Numbered from the stretch's first letter, positions 11,930 through 24,709 are shown. The stretch: 64,000 nucleotides of DNA from Nymphaea colorata (GCF_008831285.2 NC_045143.1:558001-622000); one strand, 5' to 3'. Program-made: numbers and translations. Notes: generated by a model from the letters alone, not told the origin.

Positions 11930-11942
11930 TTCGAGAAAGTTC
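11930..11942. promoter_or_regulatory. heat-shock element, perfect TTCnnGAAnnTTC
   Basis: TTC-GA-GAA-AG-TTC, immediately followed by GAA, lies about 165 bp upstream of the HSC70 ATG. Three correctly phased units are enough for an HSF trimer. It occupies the same relative place as the HSE of the left copy. Confidence 0.8.
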
Positions 11943-12165
11943 GAACCGATGCTTCCTGGTCGTCCGATCGCGGAGGCGATGGAGGGTGCGCGGCGGCGTC
12001 GGAAGATTCGTTCTCCCGCTCTTCCGTGAAATGAGGACCTTTTCCCTCCAGAAGCGTCCGGTGGCTTCCAGGTGACGGCCAATTAGGGGTCCCCCTCTCC
12101 TCGGAAAGCCCCACGCTCTTTACCTTTATTACCGAACACGCCATCCCTTCTCGGGTCCGTGAGAA

Positions 12166-14536
12166 GACCGTGGGTGGTCCGTCACCGTTAACCCAAACCC
12201 GTTTCCCCACCTTTCCTTTTCATTTCCATTTATGAATTTTCTCTTTTTCCAAGGTGATCTATTCAAAAAAATTAAAAAAAAAAAAACATTATCAAAAAAT
12301 CACTTCAAACATTGGTGGCAATAAAATTTGATGACTCCTCCTAAAGAGAAAATATATGTTCATTATTAATAATCATTGCCATGTGTAGAATACGTTACTT
12401 GGTACAATAATATATTCAAGAGGTCGGCACGAATGGACAGGGCTTTAAGCATATGAAAATTGACATGTAGTGACTTTTAGTCATGGGTTCGAATCTCATT
12501 GGAGCTTCTTCTAATGACTGAAGGGCCGGCAATTAGTCTAAATCTTTCGTGTGAATTGAATTGAGATCAAGTCGCCACTTGTTAGAGGGCCTTAAGGCCA
12601 CGTATCCTTTTCGCCGCCACTTGATGGCGAGACATGTGCCAGTAAAAATTGAACATCTAGCTCGATTCTGCTACATGGCACGAGTCGCAACCGCCAACCG
12701 GTGGGCCTGGAACATGGGTGCTACGAGGTCGTGTCATGGGGAGCAAGGTCGAACTTGATGTACTCTCGTGCATGGACACTATACAAAGTGCGAAAAGGGC
12801 AACCAGAAGTACAATAAGTTAAATCGACCTCGTAAGATCTCACTTTCAAACAGCAAAAGTAGTCTAAATAGTAAAAGGACAAACTTTATGCAGAATCAAA
12901 GAATAAGTAGTTCGCAAGTAAAGCAAGCAACATTTTGGTAATAAGTTTTCGTGTCAGGTGGTCATGGAGCGAACCGGTTCTTTTACAGTGCGAACTCAGT
13001 TCATCATGTAAGTATTCATTGGATTTGTGTTCATGTTTGAAGCTAGCGGAGTTACAGTGTGACTAGTGTAGACGGTGCTCGCACCAACTCTTCCAAGATC
13101 TCATTGCAGCGAAGGTAGACTCAATCCCCGTTACATGCAGTGCCCACACCAGACTTAGGTTGGTGACTCAAAAGCCACTTTGAACAAGTTGAATCCAAAT
13201 GAAAATAAAAGGAAAGTGTTTCCAGTATATAGAGTTACATTCCCTAGCTGTACTAGGACTCCAAATTCACAATATTGCACGACACAAATTTATCTTGAGA
13301 TACTTTTTCTAATGTTTGAGCACCGAATAATTTACGAAGACATTCACACGTTATTGTACGTCCGTGCTGCCGGCTAGTTCAAGCAATATCTACAATTATA
13401 GTCTCTTCGGAGGCATCCAATACAATTGGAACAATATCTACAATTATGTGTGTATATATATATTTACATTCTTGTTTTGTACATAATTTTTCACGGGTGC
13501 CTCGTTCAAAATTTATTCACTTTGAAGTCAAAGTTCATTGTAGCGAATAGATATATCGTTTGAAATGGCTACAAATACCATATTGTTTCATATCCTATAT
13601 AATTCTTTTTGTGAATATAGAATTTACGTTTTGTGATGATTATGGATATTTTTGTTCGAATGCTTCCAACGTGTTTGTTTAAATGCAGACACGAACATTC
13701 AGTTAAGCAAAATCATGTCAATTACAACATTCAAAGGAAAGCAAGTGCGACCAAGAGCTGGTATAGAAAACGTGCATCGTTCCGGCTGGTTATTATGGTT
13801 GCAAAGTGTAGCACGACAACTTACCTACATGAATGTGGTAGATAAAAGAAAAGATGTGACAAAAATATGCGAGAATAGAGAAATGGTTAGTTAGATGGAA
13901 AAAACATGCAAGGAGAAGACAACTAACACTTGGAATAGAAGTCAACAAGTTCTTCCATAGATCAATCAAACTTTTCTTGAAGATTCTAGCAACATAGACA
14001 TTGAAAATGAAGACAAGACTTTAGAAGTGACAAGTTAATGGACACATTTTAAATGCCCAACAAATAGTTTGCATCGATCACTGCACATTCTCAAAAGCAT
14101 GCTTGTCTGTAGCACCATCTTCACATAAAAGTTGGTTTCGGGTGAGTGATAGCAACAGTGCACCCTGCCACGCTCTACCACCTTAAAACACAAGAACATA
14201 GCTGACAGGAAAGCTCATTTAGTGACAAAAAAAGTTCTAAAGATAAAAAAAAAAAATGCAGGTGGTCCGGGTCATGAAGCAGATTTTGTGGTTCAAACAA
14301 TAAGATCCAATAAACTCCCTCATTGTTGAGATGGTATCGATTCGGATGTAGGGCATTCATGCTTAAACTTGGCGCCGTCGATTCCAATCAGGATCGAAGG
14401 ATCAAAAGTTGCGATTGTTACCCACAAATGCTAAAATTATATGCTTCTCACATAAAAGTTACCCTTTTGTTTTCTCCCTCTGAAGTCTGCGCGGAGGTAG
14501 AGCGTGGGAGGGAGAGGGGCGGGGGAAGGGGAGGGG
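12166..14536. other. spacer between HSC70 promoter and the FAR1-related gene
   Basis: AT-rich with no supported gene. It holds an A-tract (12,266-12,285), a SINE-like B-box segment (12,440-12,525) and a short direct repeat CAATATCTACAATTAT near 13,385 and 13,431. The small open frames at 12,561-12,758 and 13,633-13,894 have no recognisable domain. Confidence 0.5.
12440..12525 (+). mobile_element. SINE-like remnant with tRNA B-box motif
   Basis: GGGTTCGAATCTCATTGG at about 12,485-12,502 resembles the Pol III B box (GGTTCGANNCC). Related GTTCRAATCTCAT segments occur at 42.5, 43.4 and 63.2 kb in this window. No full tRNA cloverleaf can be drawn, so a tRNA-derived SINE fragment is more likely than a tRNA gene. 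Confidence 0.35.
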
Positions 14537-14559
14537 GAGAGAGAGAGAGAGAGAGAGAG
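14537..14559. repeat. (GA)n microsatellite in FAR1-related promoter/leader
   Basis: An uninterrupted GA run is preceded by G-rich purine sequence (14,500-14,536), about 365 bp upstream of the start codon. GA/CT runs are common near plant transcription starts and can bind BPC/GAGA-type factors; that role is inference. Confidence 0.85.
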
Positions 14560-14922
14560 CGGTCCCTCAAAGAAACAAAGGAAGAAGAAGTGGGAAGCTG
14601 AAATAGTGCTTCAGCGCGAACATACAAGTACAAGTTCCTGTTTTCTCCTTTTGCGCTTCGGAATCTCCTCTCTTTACTATTTTCTGCAATTCTCGGACTG
14701 CCTGAGTGTATTGATATCTTCTTCTGTGATTTTTTTGACTCAATTCTTTTCTTGCAAAATCGCTAGTTGGTATTCTGTTTTTTTTTTTCATTAGAGAAGT
14801 GAAATTGGTGTTCTTTAATGCATTTTGTCTCTTAATCTGTGCGCACAAATTGATTTTTGCCATTAATTTCCGGTTGTACTGGAATACAGTTCCCTGATGG
14901 GGCGGTAGCGTCTATCAGATGA
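14560..14922 (+). promoter_or_regulatory. 5' leader of the FAR1-related gene with two mini-uORFs
   Basis: This is a T/C-rich leader without another gene. It contains ATG-GGG-CGG-TAG (14,897-14,908, peptide MGR). A second ATG-AAT-GGA-TAG (14,919-14,930, peptide MNG) overlaps the main start ATG at 14,923 in another frame. The main ATG has T at -3 and G at +4, a middling context, so these uORFs could lower its use. Whether a 5'UTR intron removes uORF 1 is unknown. Confidence 0.6.
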
Positions 14923-17004
14923 ATGGATAGTGGGGTGCGTGCGGCAGTTGTTCTTCCTCCCGGTGTAGTTAGGGGTAGCGCAATTGCTGGCAACCTGAAT
15001 GGTGGGGGTGATCCCCGTCTCGGTGGCGCAGGCGATCAGCCGGCAGAAAATCAGGATGGAAGTGGTGATTTCATAGGGCCCGACGATGGAGTGACTCTAG
15101 AGCCCTATGTTGGTATGGAGTTTGATTCGGAAGAGGCCTGCAAGGATTTCTACAATGCCTATGCCCGGCGAACGGGCTTTAGCGTCCGAATTGGTTCCAC
15201 GAGTCGTTCGGCCCGTGACAGGGCGATCATCGGCCGGTACTTCTATTGTTCCAAGGAAGGCTTTCGCCAGACGAAGAACAAGGGTGATAGTCAAGAGAAC
15301 AAGAAGAGAAGGGTACGCTTGGTCACGCGAGAAGGGTGCCCGGCGAAGTTGGTGGTTCGGAAGGATGGTAGTGGCAAGTGGGTAGTTCGAATTTTTGTAA
15401 AGGATCACAACCATCCCATGGTTCTGCCCAACAAGGTGCAGTATCTTCGATCTCACAGGAGCTCGTCCACTACTGCGCAGAGTCTGATTGATAATTGTAT
15501 GGAAGCTGGAGTGGATGTTAACCTGATGATGGCTTATTTGAAGAAGGAAGCCGCTAGGATCACAAAACTTGGGATTCTTGAACGCGATTCTGGGAATTTG
15601 GCGAGCGTTGCTCGCTCCAAGGTAGTAGAGAGTGAAGATGCACAGGCGGTACTTGACTATTTTAAGCAAATGCAGGCAAAGAACCCAGGCTTTTTTTATG
15701 CAATACAGGTCAATGATGAAGAATGCATGACTAATTTTTTCTGGGTTGATGGTAGAGCAAGAACAGCTTATAAGTACTTTGGGGATGCAGTCACATTTAT
15801 CATGACCCACAGACCAAATAAATATAAGATGCCTTGTGCTTTGTTCACAGGCCTGAACCACCATCGACAAACGGTGTTCTTTGGTTCTGCTCTGCTCTTG
15901 GATGAAAGTGAATCATCATTTGTTTGGCTGTTTAATACATGGCTTGAGGCCATGTCTGGTCACCAACCTTTCTCATTGATCACAAACCAAGAACACGCTC
16001 TAGGAGCAGCAGTGGCTCGAGTATTCCCGGAGACTCGTCATTTTTATTCTGTGGGGCACATCCTCAAGAAAGCTGATGAAAAATTGTCACAACTCTACCA
16101 GACACACAAAAACTTCAGAGAGGATCTTCAAAAGGTCATCCAGACTTCGGAGACTGTAGATGAGTTTGAAGAATGTTGGAGAACCCTTTGTGATGCTTAT
16201 GATTTTAAGGAGAATCAGTGGATTCATTCCCAGTATAAAATTCGGCACAAGTGGGTGCCTGCATACTTGCGCAATACATTCTTTGGCGATGTATCGACAA
16301 CTGAAAGAAATGATAGTATTAACTCCATCTTTGATGGGTCTGCGAATGTCAGTACTAGTTTGCATGACTTTATAATGCAGTATGACAGATCATTGGAAAG
16401 CCGTTGTGAAAAGGAGATGCATGCAGACTTTGAAACAAATAGCATGCCAGCAACTGTGAAGACGGCATGGCCACTAGAAAAAGATGCTGCAGAAGTCTAC
16501 ACAAAAACAGTATTCAGAAAATTTCAAGAGGAGCTGCTTGGTAGTCTTGCTTATATTGCAGAAGTAAAAGAAAAAGATGGAACAAGCACCACCTACAATG
16601 TAACAAAGTTTGGGCAAAAAACTAGAGCGCACATTGTTAAGCTAGACGCTGCCAATGTAAGAGCTACGTGCACCTGTCAGATGTTTGAATATTCAGGGCT
16701 GCTCTGTAGACATGTCTTGATTGCATTCAGAATGCAAAATATTTTACGTCTCCCATCTCATTATGTCCTGAAACGGTTTACCAAAAATGCGAAGTTTGGG
16801 ATTGTAGTTGATGGAAGCAGTGGCAGGTTGCTTGTTGATTGTGAAGAGTCTTTTACTTTCCGATTTAATGATATCTGTAATCTGGGGATAAAGTTTGCTG
16901 AGGATGGATCAGCTTCAGCAGATCTTTATCGTGTGGCATTACATGCCCTTGATAGGGCTTTTGAAGATGTCGCGAGAATGAAAATGGCCCAGCTGTCACA
17001 CTAA
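14923..17004 (+). CDS. FRS: FAR1/FHY3-related sequence (FRS) protein, 693 aa, single coding exon
   Basis: This is a nuclear protein of the FAR1/FHY3 family, plant transcription regulators domesticated from Mutator-like transposases. Domains in order: a disordered N-terminus; a FAR1 DNA-binding domain (residues about 70-168) with a WRKY-GCM1-type pattern (C109, C139, and DHNHP at 161-165); a MULE transposase-like core (about 270-385) opening with FFWVDGRAR; the family stretch FFGDVSTTERNDSIN; and a SWIM zinc finger, CTCQMFEYSGLLCRH (about 583-597). The C-terminal part ends RMKMAQLSH. The DDE core is altered: the usual TDQ is TNQ (N355), and the usual RHxxCxWHI reads RHFYSVGHI. There are no terminal inverted repeats, so it is a host gene and not a mobile element. 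It resembles FRS members generally; I cannot assign a specific orthologue. Confidence 0.95.
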   Translation: MDSGVRAAVVLPPGVVRGSAIAGNLNGGGDPRLGGAGDQPAENQDGSGDFIGPDDGVTLEPYVGMEFDSEEACKDFYNAYARRTGFSVRIGSTSRSARDRAIIGRYFYCSKEGFRQTKNKGDSQENKKRRVRLVTREGCPAKLVVRKDGSGKWVVRIFVKDHNHPMVLPNKVQYLRSHRSSSTTAQSLIDNCMEAGVDVNLMMAYLKKEAARITKLGILERDSGNLASVARSKVVESEDAQAVLDYFKQMQAKNPGFFYAIQVNDEECMTNFFWVDGRARTAYKYFGDAVTFIMTHRPNKYKMPCALFTGLNHHRQTVFFGSALLLDESESSFVWLFNTWLEAMSGHQPFSLITNQEHALGAAVARVFPETRHFYSVGHILKKADEKLSQLYQTHKNFREDLQKVIQTSETVDEFEECWRTLCDAYDFKENQWIHSQYKIRHKWVPAYLRNTFFGDVSTTERNDSINSIFDGSANVSTSLHDFIMQYDRSLESRCEKEMHADFETNSMPATVKTAWPLEKDAAEVYTKTVFRKFQEELLGSLAYIAEVKEKDGTSTTYNVTKFGQKTRAHIVKLDAANVRATCTCQMFEYSGLLCRHVLIAFRMQNILRLPSHYVLKRFTKNAKFGIVVDGSSGRLLVDCEESFTFRFNDICNLGIKFAEDGSASADLYRVALHALDRAFEDVARMKMAQLSH

Positions 17005-17600
17005 ATTGTCTTATTTATCTAGTTCAAGGGTGTACTCTCCAGGGATCATTCGAGAAAAATGAATTTAATGGACAGCGCTCAGCGAGCAGCATGGGTTCTC
17101 ACTTGAAGAGTGAAGACTTGTATATTAATAGCTGTGGAAGATTGAGGCTAGTTTGCCCATTGCATCGTTATGAATCCATCGTTGGAGAACTTCAATGCTA
17201 TTTCTCGTCAAGCTTGTAAAGATTCCTGTTGGCAAATGAGAACAAGCACGTGCCTGTGATGAAAAAGGTCCACAGTTTGAGGGATATGTTGCAATATTGT
17301 CAGATGGAAGGTTCATATGAAGTCCAAACTTTGGTTCTTTTAGTTGGACTACTGGGTTTCATGATGTGAGCATGTAATTCACTCATTTCCACAACTTGAT
17401 GCATTGTGAAACACCTTTGTTGATCTTCCTGTTTGTAATATTACTTGAGTTATGTAACCATCTGATCAGAATACTGCTATTTCTGCTTATTTTATGGGAT
17501 ACACAGATTCTTTCCCTCTTTTACAAGAATTTGGTTGTGAAGGGGAGGGAAAGATGAAGAGGCAAAGTCGAAGTGCACAGTGAATAAATTGAAGGAAGAA
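17005..17600 (+). other. 3'UTR / 3' flank of the FAR1-related gene
   Basis: T-rich sequence follows the TAA. Possible far-upstream and AATAAA-like polyadenylation signals include TTTGTAATATT (near 17,431) and GAATAAATTG (near 17,582). The transcript end is not determinable here. Confidence 0.45.
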
Positions 17601-19592
<1,992 letters not shown>

Positions 19593-20256
19593 GCCTTGGC
19601 TACTACATATCAACTCATAAAACTAGATTTGGGCATTCAACTTTTATATGTATAGTATTGATTAAATACATTTTCATAGGTTTAAAACTAATTTTATATG
19701 ATTAGATTAATGAAAAGCAACTAAAAGATACACATAAGAAGCATATTTGGGAGACATAATCTAAGGATAATATACTTTTAACTATCGATGAAAAGGCTGT
19801 CATCCTGAAAGACATCCAAATCGAATCTGCTGACCGGCGAACTACCTGGAATTCAGAATGTTTTGGAGTTTTGTCGCAATTCGAAGACGTAACGGATGTT
19901 ACTACTTTTCCTGTCAACTGCAGAAAATGAATTTGCCATCATTTTCGAGTTATCGAGATAAGGCAACTTTTAGTAATGAAGCTGACTAAAGTTTTATTCC
20001 AGGCAGATAGGAATATGATTCTATTTGGATTACCGTCACAATCTTATACTGTTCCTTTCCTTGTTTGTTTACTATACGTGCATCTTATGATCGTTGATGC
20101 TTCGTCGTATTCATGATGTCTGAGAAAGAATGGAAGCCTTTCGCTCGTTGGCATTTCTTCAGTCTGTGAAGGAAGGGGATCATTTGAATCTTACCATGAA
20201 AATATCTCGTCCGGATCACTAACCATTTGGTTGATGTTCAAGTGTTTGATCTCCAA
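19593..20256. other. spacer, nothing recognised
   Basis: AT-rich; short open frames only, none with recognisable coding features. Confidence 0.5.
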
Positions 20257-20547
20257 GGGGGCATTTGACGGCCTTCAATTTTGATTCTAGAGACAAAGTT
20301 CCACCTCAAACTGGAATTGAAATGAAAATTCTAGTTCTAACTTGCCTTTGTGTTTGATTGTATGGAATTTTGGCTTCAGAATTAAAAAATAGCGTGTTTG
20401 ATAAAACATGAATTAATATTTTGCAATTCATGAATAAAACATTCATGAAATGTGTCCCCAAGAAAGATAAAAAAAAGTTTCTAAAATTTTTGAATCATAA
20501 TTCCACCCCCTAGGGTAGAATCACAATTATAGCCTCATCAAACACCC
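20257..20547. mobile_element. MITE-like element, about 290 bp
   Basis: The left end GGGGCATTTGA and the right end TCAAACACCC form imperfect terminal inverted repeats. The interior is AT-rich with TGGAATTGAAATGAAAATTC and small inverted motifs such as TTCATGAAT/ATTCATGAA. The pattern is that of plant MITEs with GGGCNTTTGA ends. A second, poorer relative may lie at 29,031-29,310. No target duplication is clear. Confidence 0.5.
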
Positions 20548-20936
20548 GAGAAAAGATCCTAGAAGTTCAAAATTCTATTGCTTACAATCTTGAAGTAATG
20601 TGGCCATATATCTGGCAACATGAGAAAGCTATGGAATTGTCATAATCTTTAGAGAGTCTATTTTAAACTTTTAATCATCGATCAAATTGCGGTGCTACGT
20701 TTATACAAAACTTCTACCACTAGCACATACAAAAGAGCTGCATAAAGCCAAGCAAAATCTGACCATTCATGAAGGAAACAATTGTGAAGTAACCAATGTT
20801 GCTCATTTTCATGGGTCGCTCACCAGATCTCGAGGTAAGGCAATCTTTACCTTGGACACCTGATTTGGTGGAAACCCAGATATTGGATGTGAGCACAAAA
20901 TTGATTGTGGAATGAGATGTCTCTCTTGCATGGTAA

Positions 20937-21115
20937 CAAGTAGCGGCCAGAATTTTTTTGTTGCAGGGGCCAAACTATAGTTTCAAAATTTTAACAAGAG
21001 CCAAAATAGAAATTTTTAATATAATATTTATATATATTAAACTAATTTTTTAGATTTATATATAAATTTTTAAAGTTTTTAAAATCTGGAAAGAGCCAAG
21101 GCTCCTGCCGGCCCC
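20937..21115. mobile_element. remnant of the GGAGCCAG-type short element
   Basis: It begins AAGTAGCGGCCAGAATTTTT and ends near GAGCCAAGGCTCC. The interior ATATATATTAAACTAATTTT is shared with the remnant at 50,612-50,755, so both belong to one AT-rich family. Ends are too diverged to define a target duplication. Confidence 0.45.
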
Positions 21116-21266
21116 TCTTTCCCTCCGTCTTGCGAACAACGAATCGAGTTTTTCTCGGTTGAGGGATGCAGATTTTTGCACTGCAGGCAATGACACAGGT
21201 AAAATCGTTGAGGGATGTAGTATCTACGAATATGCTGCAGATTATGGTAGATTTTCATGTGATATC

Positions 21267-21482
21267 CATATATAATTGAATCTCCCACTAGAAGCAGGCA
21301 AGGTGCATACGGACAGTAACAAAATTTGGGTTGGGAACTCAAAGCTGATTGCTTGTTAGTGAGCATGCACCTAAACGTGTTAGGTAGTCAACACACTAAC
21401 TACCAAACGCTTAGTGCTTCCCCAGCTAGATAGGAGCCTCAAACCTGGCCCATGCTTCTAGTGGGAGATTCAATTATATATG
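21267..21482. repeat. perfect 30-bp inverted repeat with 156-bp spacer
   Basis: The left arm 21,267-21,296 and the right arm 21,453-21,482 are exact reverse complements over 30 bp (left arm starts CATATATAATTGAATC). A further inner pair AGGTGCAT (about 21,300) / ATGCACCT (about 21,364) could extend a foldback. A transcript would form a hairpin. It may be a small foldback transposon, an inverted duplication or, less likely, a small-RNA precursor. Confidence 0.85.
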
Positions 21483-21531
21483 TACTATTATACCTAATTA
21501 TGACTATTCCTAGCTTGCAAAATCCAACTTA

Positions 21532-21565
<34 letters not shown>

Positions 21566-23236
21566 GAGTCATCAAATCAGATTAGATTGGATTATTCATG
21601 TGTTGCTTTATTAAAGGTTGTTAGAATTAATCTGTTAAGAATATGTATGATTTGAGGTTTAGACTTGCTAGGAGATTATATGTCCTAAGCTTGGTCGGAC
21701 CAAAGTGAGAACACAAGAAGACATGTTCCAGCTACCAAACGCAAACTTGCAAGGCTAAATACTGCAAATATCAACATGGGCCCAGGGACAGAGTCAGACA
21801 ATTATGTATAAAATTTTAAACTTTTAAGAGACACTAATGTATAAATTAAACGAGAAAAATTACTCATAAATGTCAACATGCGTGGATCCAGATCTGAATA
21901 TCTAACATATACTGTATCGAATTATTAGAACCCATCTCTTGTGCTGATGGTGATAATCTGAAGAGGCTGCTTTAGACTCTCCTTTTCCTTTTATTTTGTC
22001 GTCGATGCAGTGCATGTACGTGGAGATGCAGCGATATCGACAAGATTGGCAATGATTTACGTGGATTCAACATGACCAGGGAATGAAATGGATCCTGATT
22101 TAAAAGGTGCTGAATGAATAATGGAAGGGAAGGGATTCCCTTGAGAAGCTCATGCAAATCTTCTGGCAGCCATAGTGGGCATCACTGTCAAAGGCAGAGA
22201 CTGGTACACGCAGCCGTTCACCTGTGGCCGATGAATCGTGTAAATATATACGACTGCTGCTTTCTGTCTCTTGTTTCAACCTTTATGGTGCTCTACGACT
22301 GAATGTTTTTCTTCTTTCTTTTCCTCCAAAAAGAATATGTTGTCCATATCCACGACAAGTTTTGGTTCCTCTTGCTACTTATAAATAATGTATCATTTGC
22401 GCCTGTAGAAAAGATATTTTTGTTCGGATTTTTCTTTCCTCTTTTCCGAGTCCCCATTAGTTTCTGAACTGAACTTGGCATTCGATTCTAAGTAGGTGAT
22501 GCTTTGACGCATTTTCCGGCAGCATCAAATTAACTTCACGGACATATAGTTCGTAGTTCTTTGAAGTTACCGGCAGTCAAAAATTTAACTTCCGGCAACA
22601 AAACCCACCGACCTGAATTCACAGAGGAAAACTGAATCTGCCACTTCAATCCATTGGCTGATGATGTAGGAGCAACATCTCACTATTGCTTTTGTTGTCA
22701 TAAAAATAGTTTTATATTTAATTATTTCTAAATGTGATTTATTTTAAAATACAATAATATCATTTGCCAGTTCACAACCAGCCGTCTGATCGAATTGACA
22801 CCGGTAAGATCCGATTCACGGCCTTCTGATTTTTCAAACACTGTTTCACGTGAAAGGAACCGGGTGAGCCCACCGGAGTGGCGACGGGAATAATATTAGA
22901 AGCATCTATAAAGCTGCTGTAGAAGCAAGCTCTAGCTGGAGTTTCAGTGCATAGAAGCTGCCAGTATCACGCATTATTGTACCGAAGATGATCCTCTTCC
23001 ATTTTCCCTCCTAACTTTCATAGACTTCCCCAACAACCAAACGGCCTGTATTGGATGTTCATCCATGCAAAGAATTTCTGTTAGCGATTTGGTGAAGTGT
23101 AACCAAGAATTTATTAATTTCGATGGAAGCAGTTGAGATAGGGCTGTCAATACGTTGTATCCTGACCCAGTTAGGCACAGCTCAGCCTGTCCGATGGGCC
23201 TGCAATTTGCAGACCTATATATATATATATATAAAA
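21483..23236. other. spacer with short microsatellites
   Basis: Contains a compound (TA)n-(CA)n run at about 21,532-21,564 and a short (TA)n at 23,217-23,233. No supported gene. Confidence 0.5.
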
Positions 23237-23779
23237 TTTTCAGTTGAGTGAGAGACTTAGTACCGATCGAGGCCTCTCCCATTCTTCATGCCTTTGGGTC
23301 CTGAACTGTGTCAATGTTAGTGATGATAGTACTGTACCCTTTGACTTGAGTACCATGCCCTACCACTTAAGATGTATAGACATTGCACTTACAAGAATGG
23401 TAGCACTTCACCCTTCGATTTGGGTACCATGCCCTACCACTTAAAGATGTATGAACATTGCACTCACAAGAATCAAACGAGAGACACACTGATTCATGTA
23501 TCCCTAGGTTAACCAACAGCTATTTGAAATGATTAATTTTTCAGTTGAGTGTGAGAGGCTCACTACCCATTACCCAGAGAAAAGCGTCAAGGCCTCTCTC
23601 ATTTTCCATGTTTTTGGGGTCCTGAGCTATGTCGATCTGCCTCTATGTCAATGATGGTAGCAATTTACCTTTCAACTAGAGTACCGTGCCCTACCATTTA
23701 AAATGTATAAACATTCCATTTACAAGAATCAAACTAGAGACATACTTCTTCACTTATCCATAGTCGGACCAGCTATATG
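23237..23779 (+). repeat. two diverged tandem copies of a 240-290-bp repeat, with internal duplication
   Basis: Copy A (about 23,237-23,526) and copy B (about 23,537-23,779) share TTTTCAGTTGAGTG, AGGCCTCTC, GGTCCTGA, TGCCCTACCA, CAAGAATCAAAC and more, in order. Copy A also repeats its own TACCATGCCCTACCACTTAA segment (about 23,350 and 23,426). A short related piece, GCCTCTTCCATTTCCTCCAT, occurs near 28,773. The type of element is unknown; no ORF is conserved. Confidence 0.75.
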
Positions 23780-24320
23780 TACGTAAAAAGGCAATGTTTG
23801 ATTAAACTTTTAGCAAACATCCATGTCACTTTCTAGCTAGGGTTATAAAGAGGGAGAGAGAGAGAGAGAGATGGGGTATTGGATTGTTCTCACACTTTCT
23901 GTGAAAGATATCTGATTTGAAGTTTTTAATTGAAGCGAGGAAAACAGGATGTTGGGTTCTTTTATTCTCGAAATAGCAGAACAACGCCTCCTGCTTTGGT
24001 GTCATAAGCATCACTCAAGGAACAATTCTCAGTGCTTACATTCATTGAGTGTCCGTTCTACAGTGTTTCTCCGTTTACCATGGAAATCGGAACACTGGAG
24101 AACGCCGAATAGGAACAAAGCCGATAGCGTTCTGCATGCTCCAGCGTCCAATTGTCTTGCTCCCATTTCAATGAAAGTAGTATGAAACATAACTGTGGCA
24201 TTCTGTTCCAGTGCCAGACCGATAAATCAAACAATGCCTATGACGGGAAAATATTCTCCCATTCCAATGTAAAAGGATACACGAAAAGTGGAGCAAGGGG
24301 GGCCGCATGGGCCTTATTCC
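23780..24320. other. spacer with (GA)n and GC-richer segment
   Basis: A (GA)n run lies at 23,854-23,870. From 23,990 to 24,270 the base composition rises and open frames of 60-80 codons appear, but the peptide shows no domain. It may be an old transposon interior. Confidence 0.4.
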
Positions 24321-24549
24321 TACATGTTGAGCTCGAGTACGATTCGATTAAAGCTTGACAAACTCGTAAATTTATTTGAATATATCGACTTGATTAAGGC
24401 TCGAGAAACTTGACTAAGGCTCGTGCTCGACTCGACAGTTATGTGTTGAGTTTGAACTCAACTCAATTATTTGAACGAGTTGACTCATAAACTTGAGCTT
24501 GACTCGGCTTTAACGAGTCAAGCTCGTCTCGTTGTTCACCCCTAATTTA
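24321..24549. mobile_element. MITE-like repeat rich in GAGCTC/ACTCGA motifs
   Basis: The sequence alternates CTCGA/TCGAG/GAGTC/GACTC motifs on both strands over about 230 bp, ending GTTCACCCCTAA. This is the hallmark of a widespread plant repeat type that reads TAGGGGTGAACA...GAGCTTGACTCG on the other strand. No coding capacity. Exact ends are uncertain. Confidence 0.55.
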
Positions 24550-24709
24550 AGGTAATCATAAACTAGTTTTATAATAAAAACAATTTAATGCTGAAAAATC
24601 AGAATATTTATTTGGTAAAAAATAAAAAATAAAGCCATATACTCGTGTACCACTTTCCTTAAGAAATTCATGATCCAAAACCTCAAAGTCGCTAAATAAA
24701 ATTACCGAA

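Larger units (their letters stand above)
11768..12165 (-). promoter_or_regulatory. promoter and 5'UTR of complete HSC70
   Basis: Upstream of ATG 11,767 there is a (GA)-rich leader (11,819-11,840), a telo-box with TATGG (11,904-11,917), a perfect HSE (11,930-11,942), a CCAGAAGCGTCC block (about 12,049-12,060), an AATTAGG block near 12,080 and TTTACCTTTATT (about 12,119-12,130). These mirror blocks upstream of the left HSC70 in the same order. Homology fades beyond about 12,160. Confidence 0.7.

Noticed and set aside
14923-17004. FAR1-related gene as a live Mutator-like transposon
   Set aside because: It has the FAR1 and SWIM domains of the host family but altered catalytic motifs and no terminal inverted repeats around it.
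23237-23779. CRISPR-like or satellite array
   Set aside because: Only two long, diverged copies with an internal duplication; there is no regular repeat-spacer pattern and the genome is a plant.
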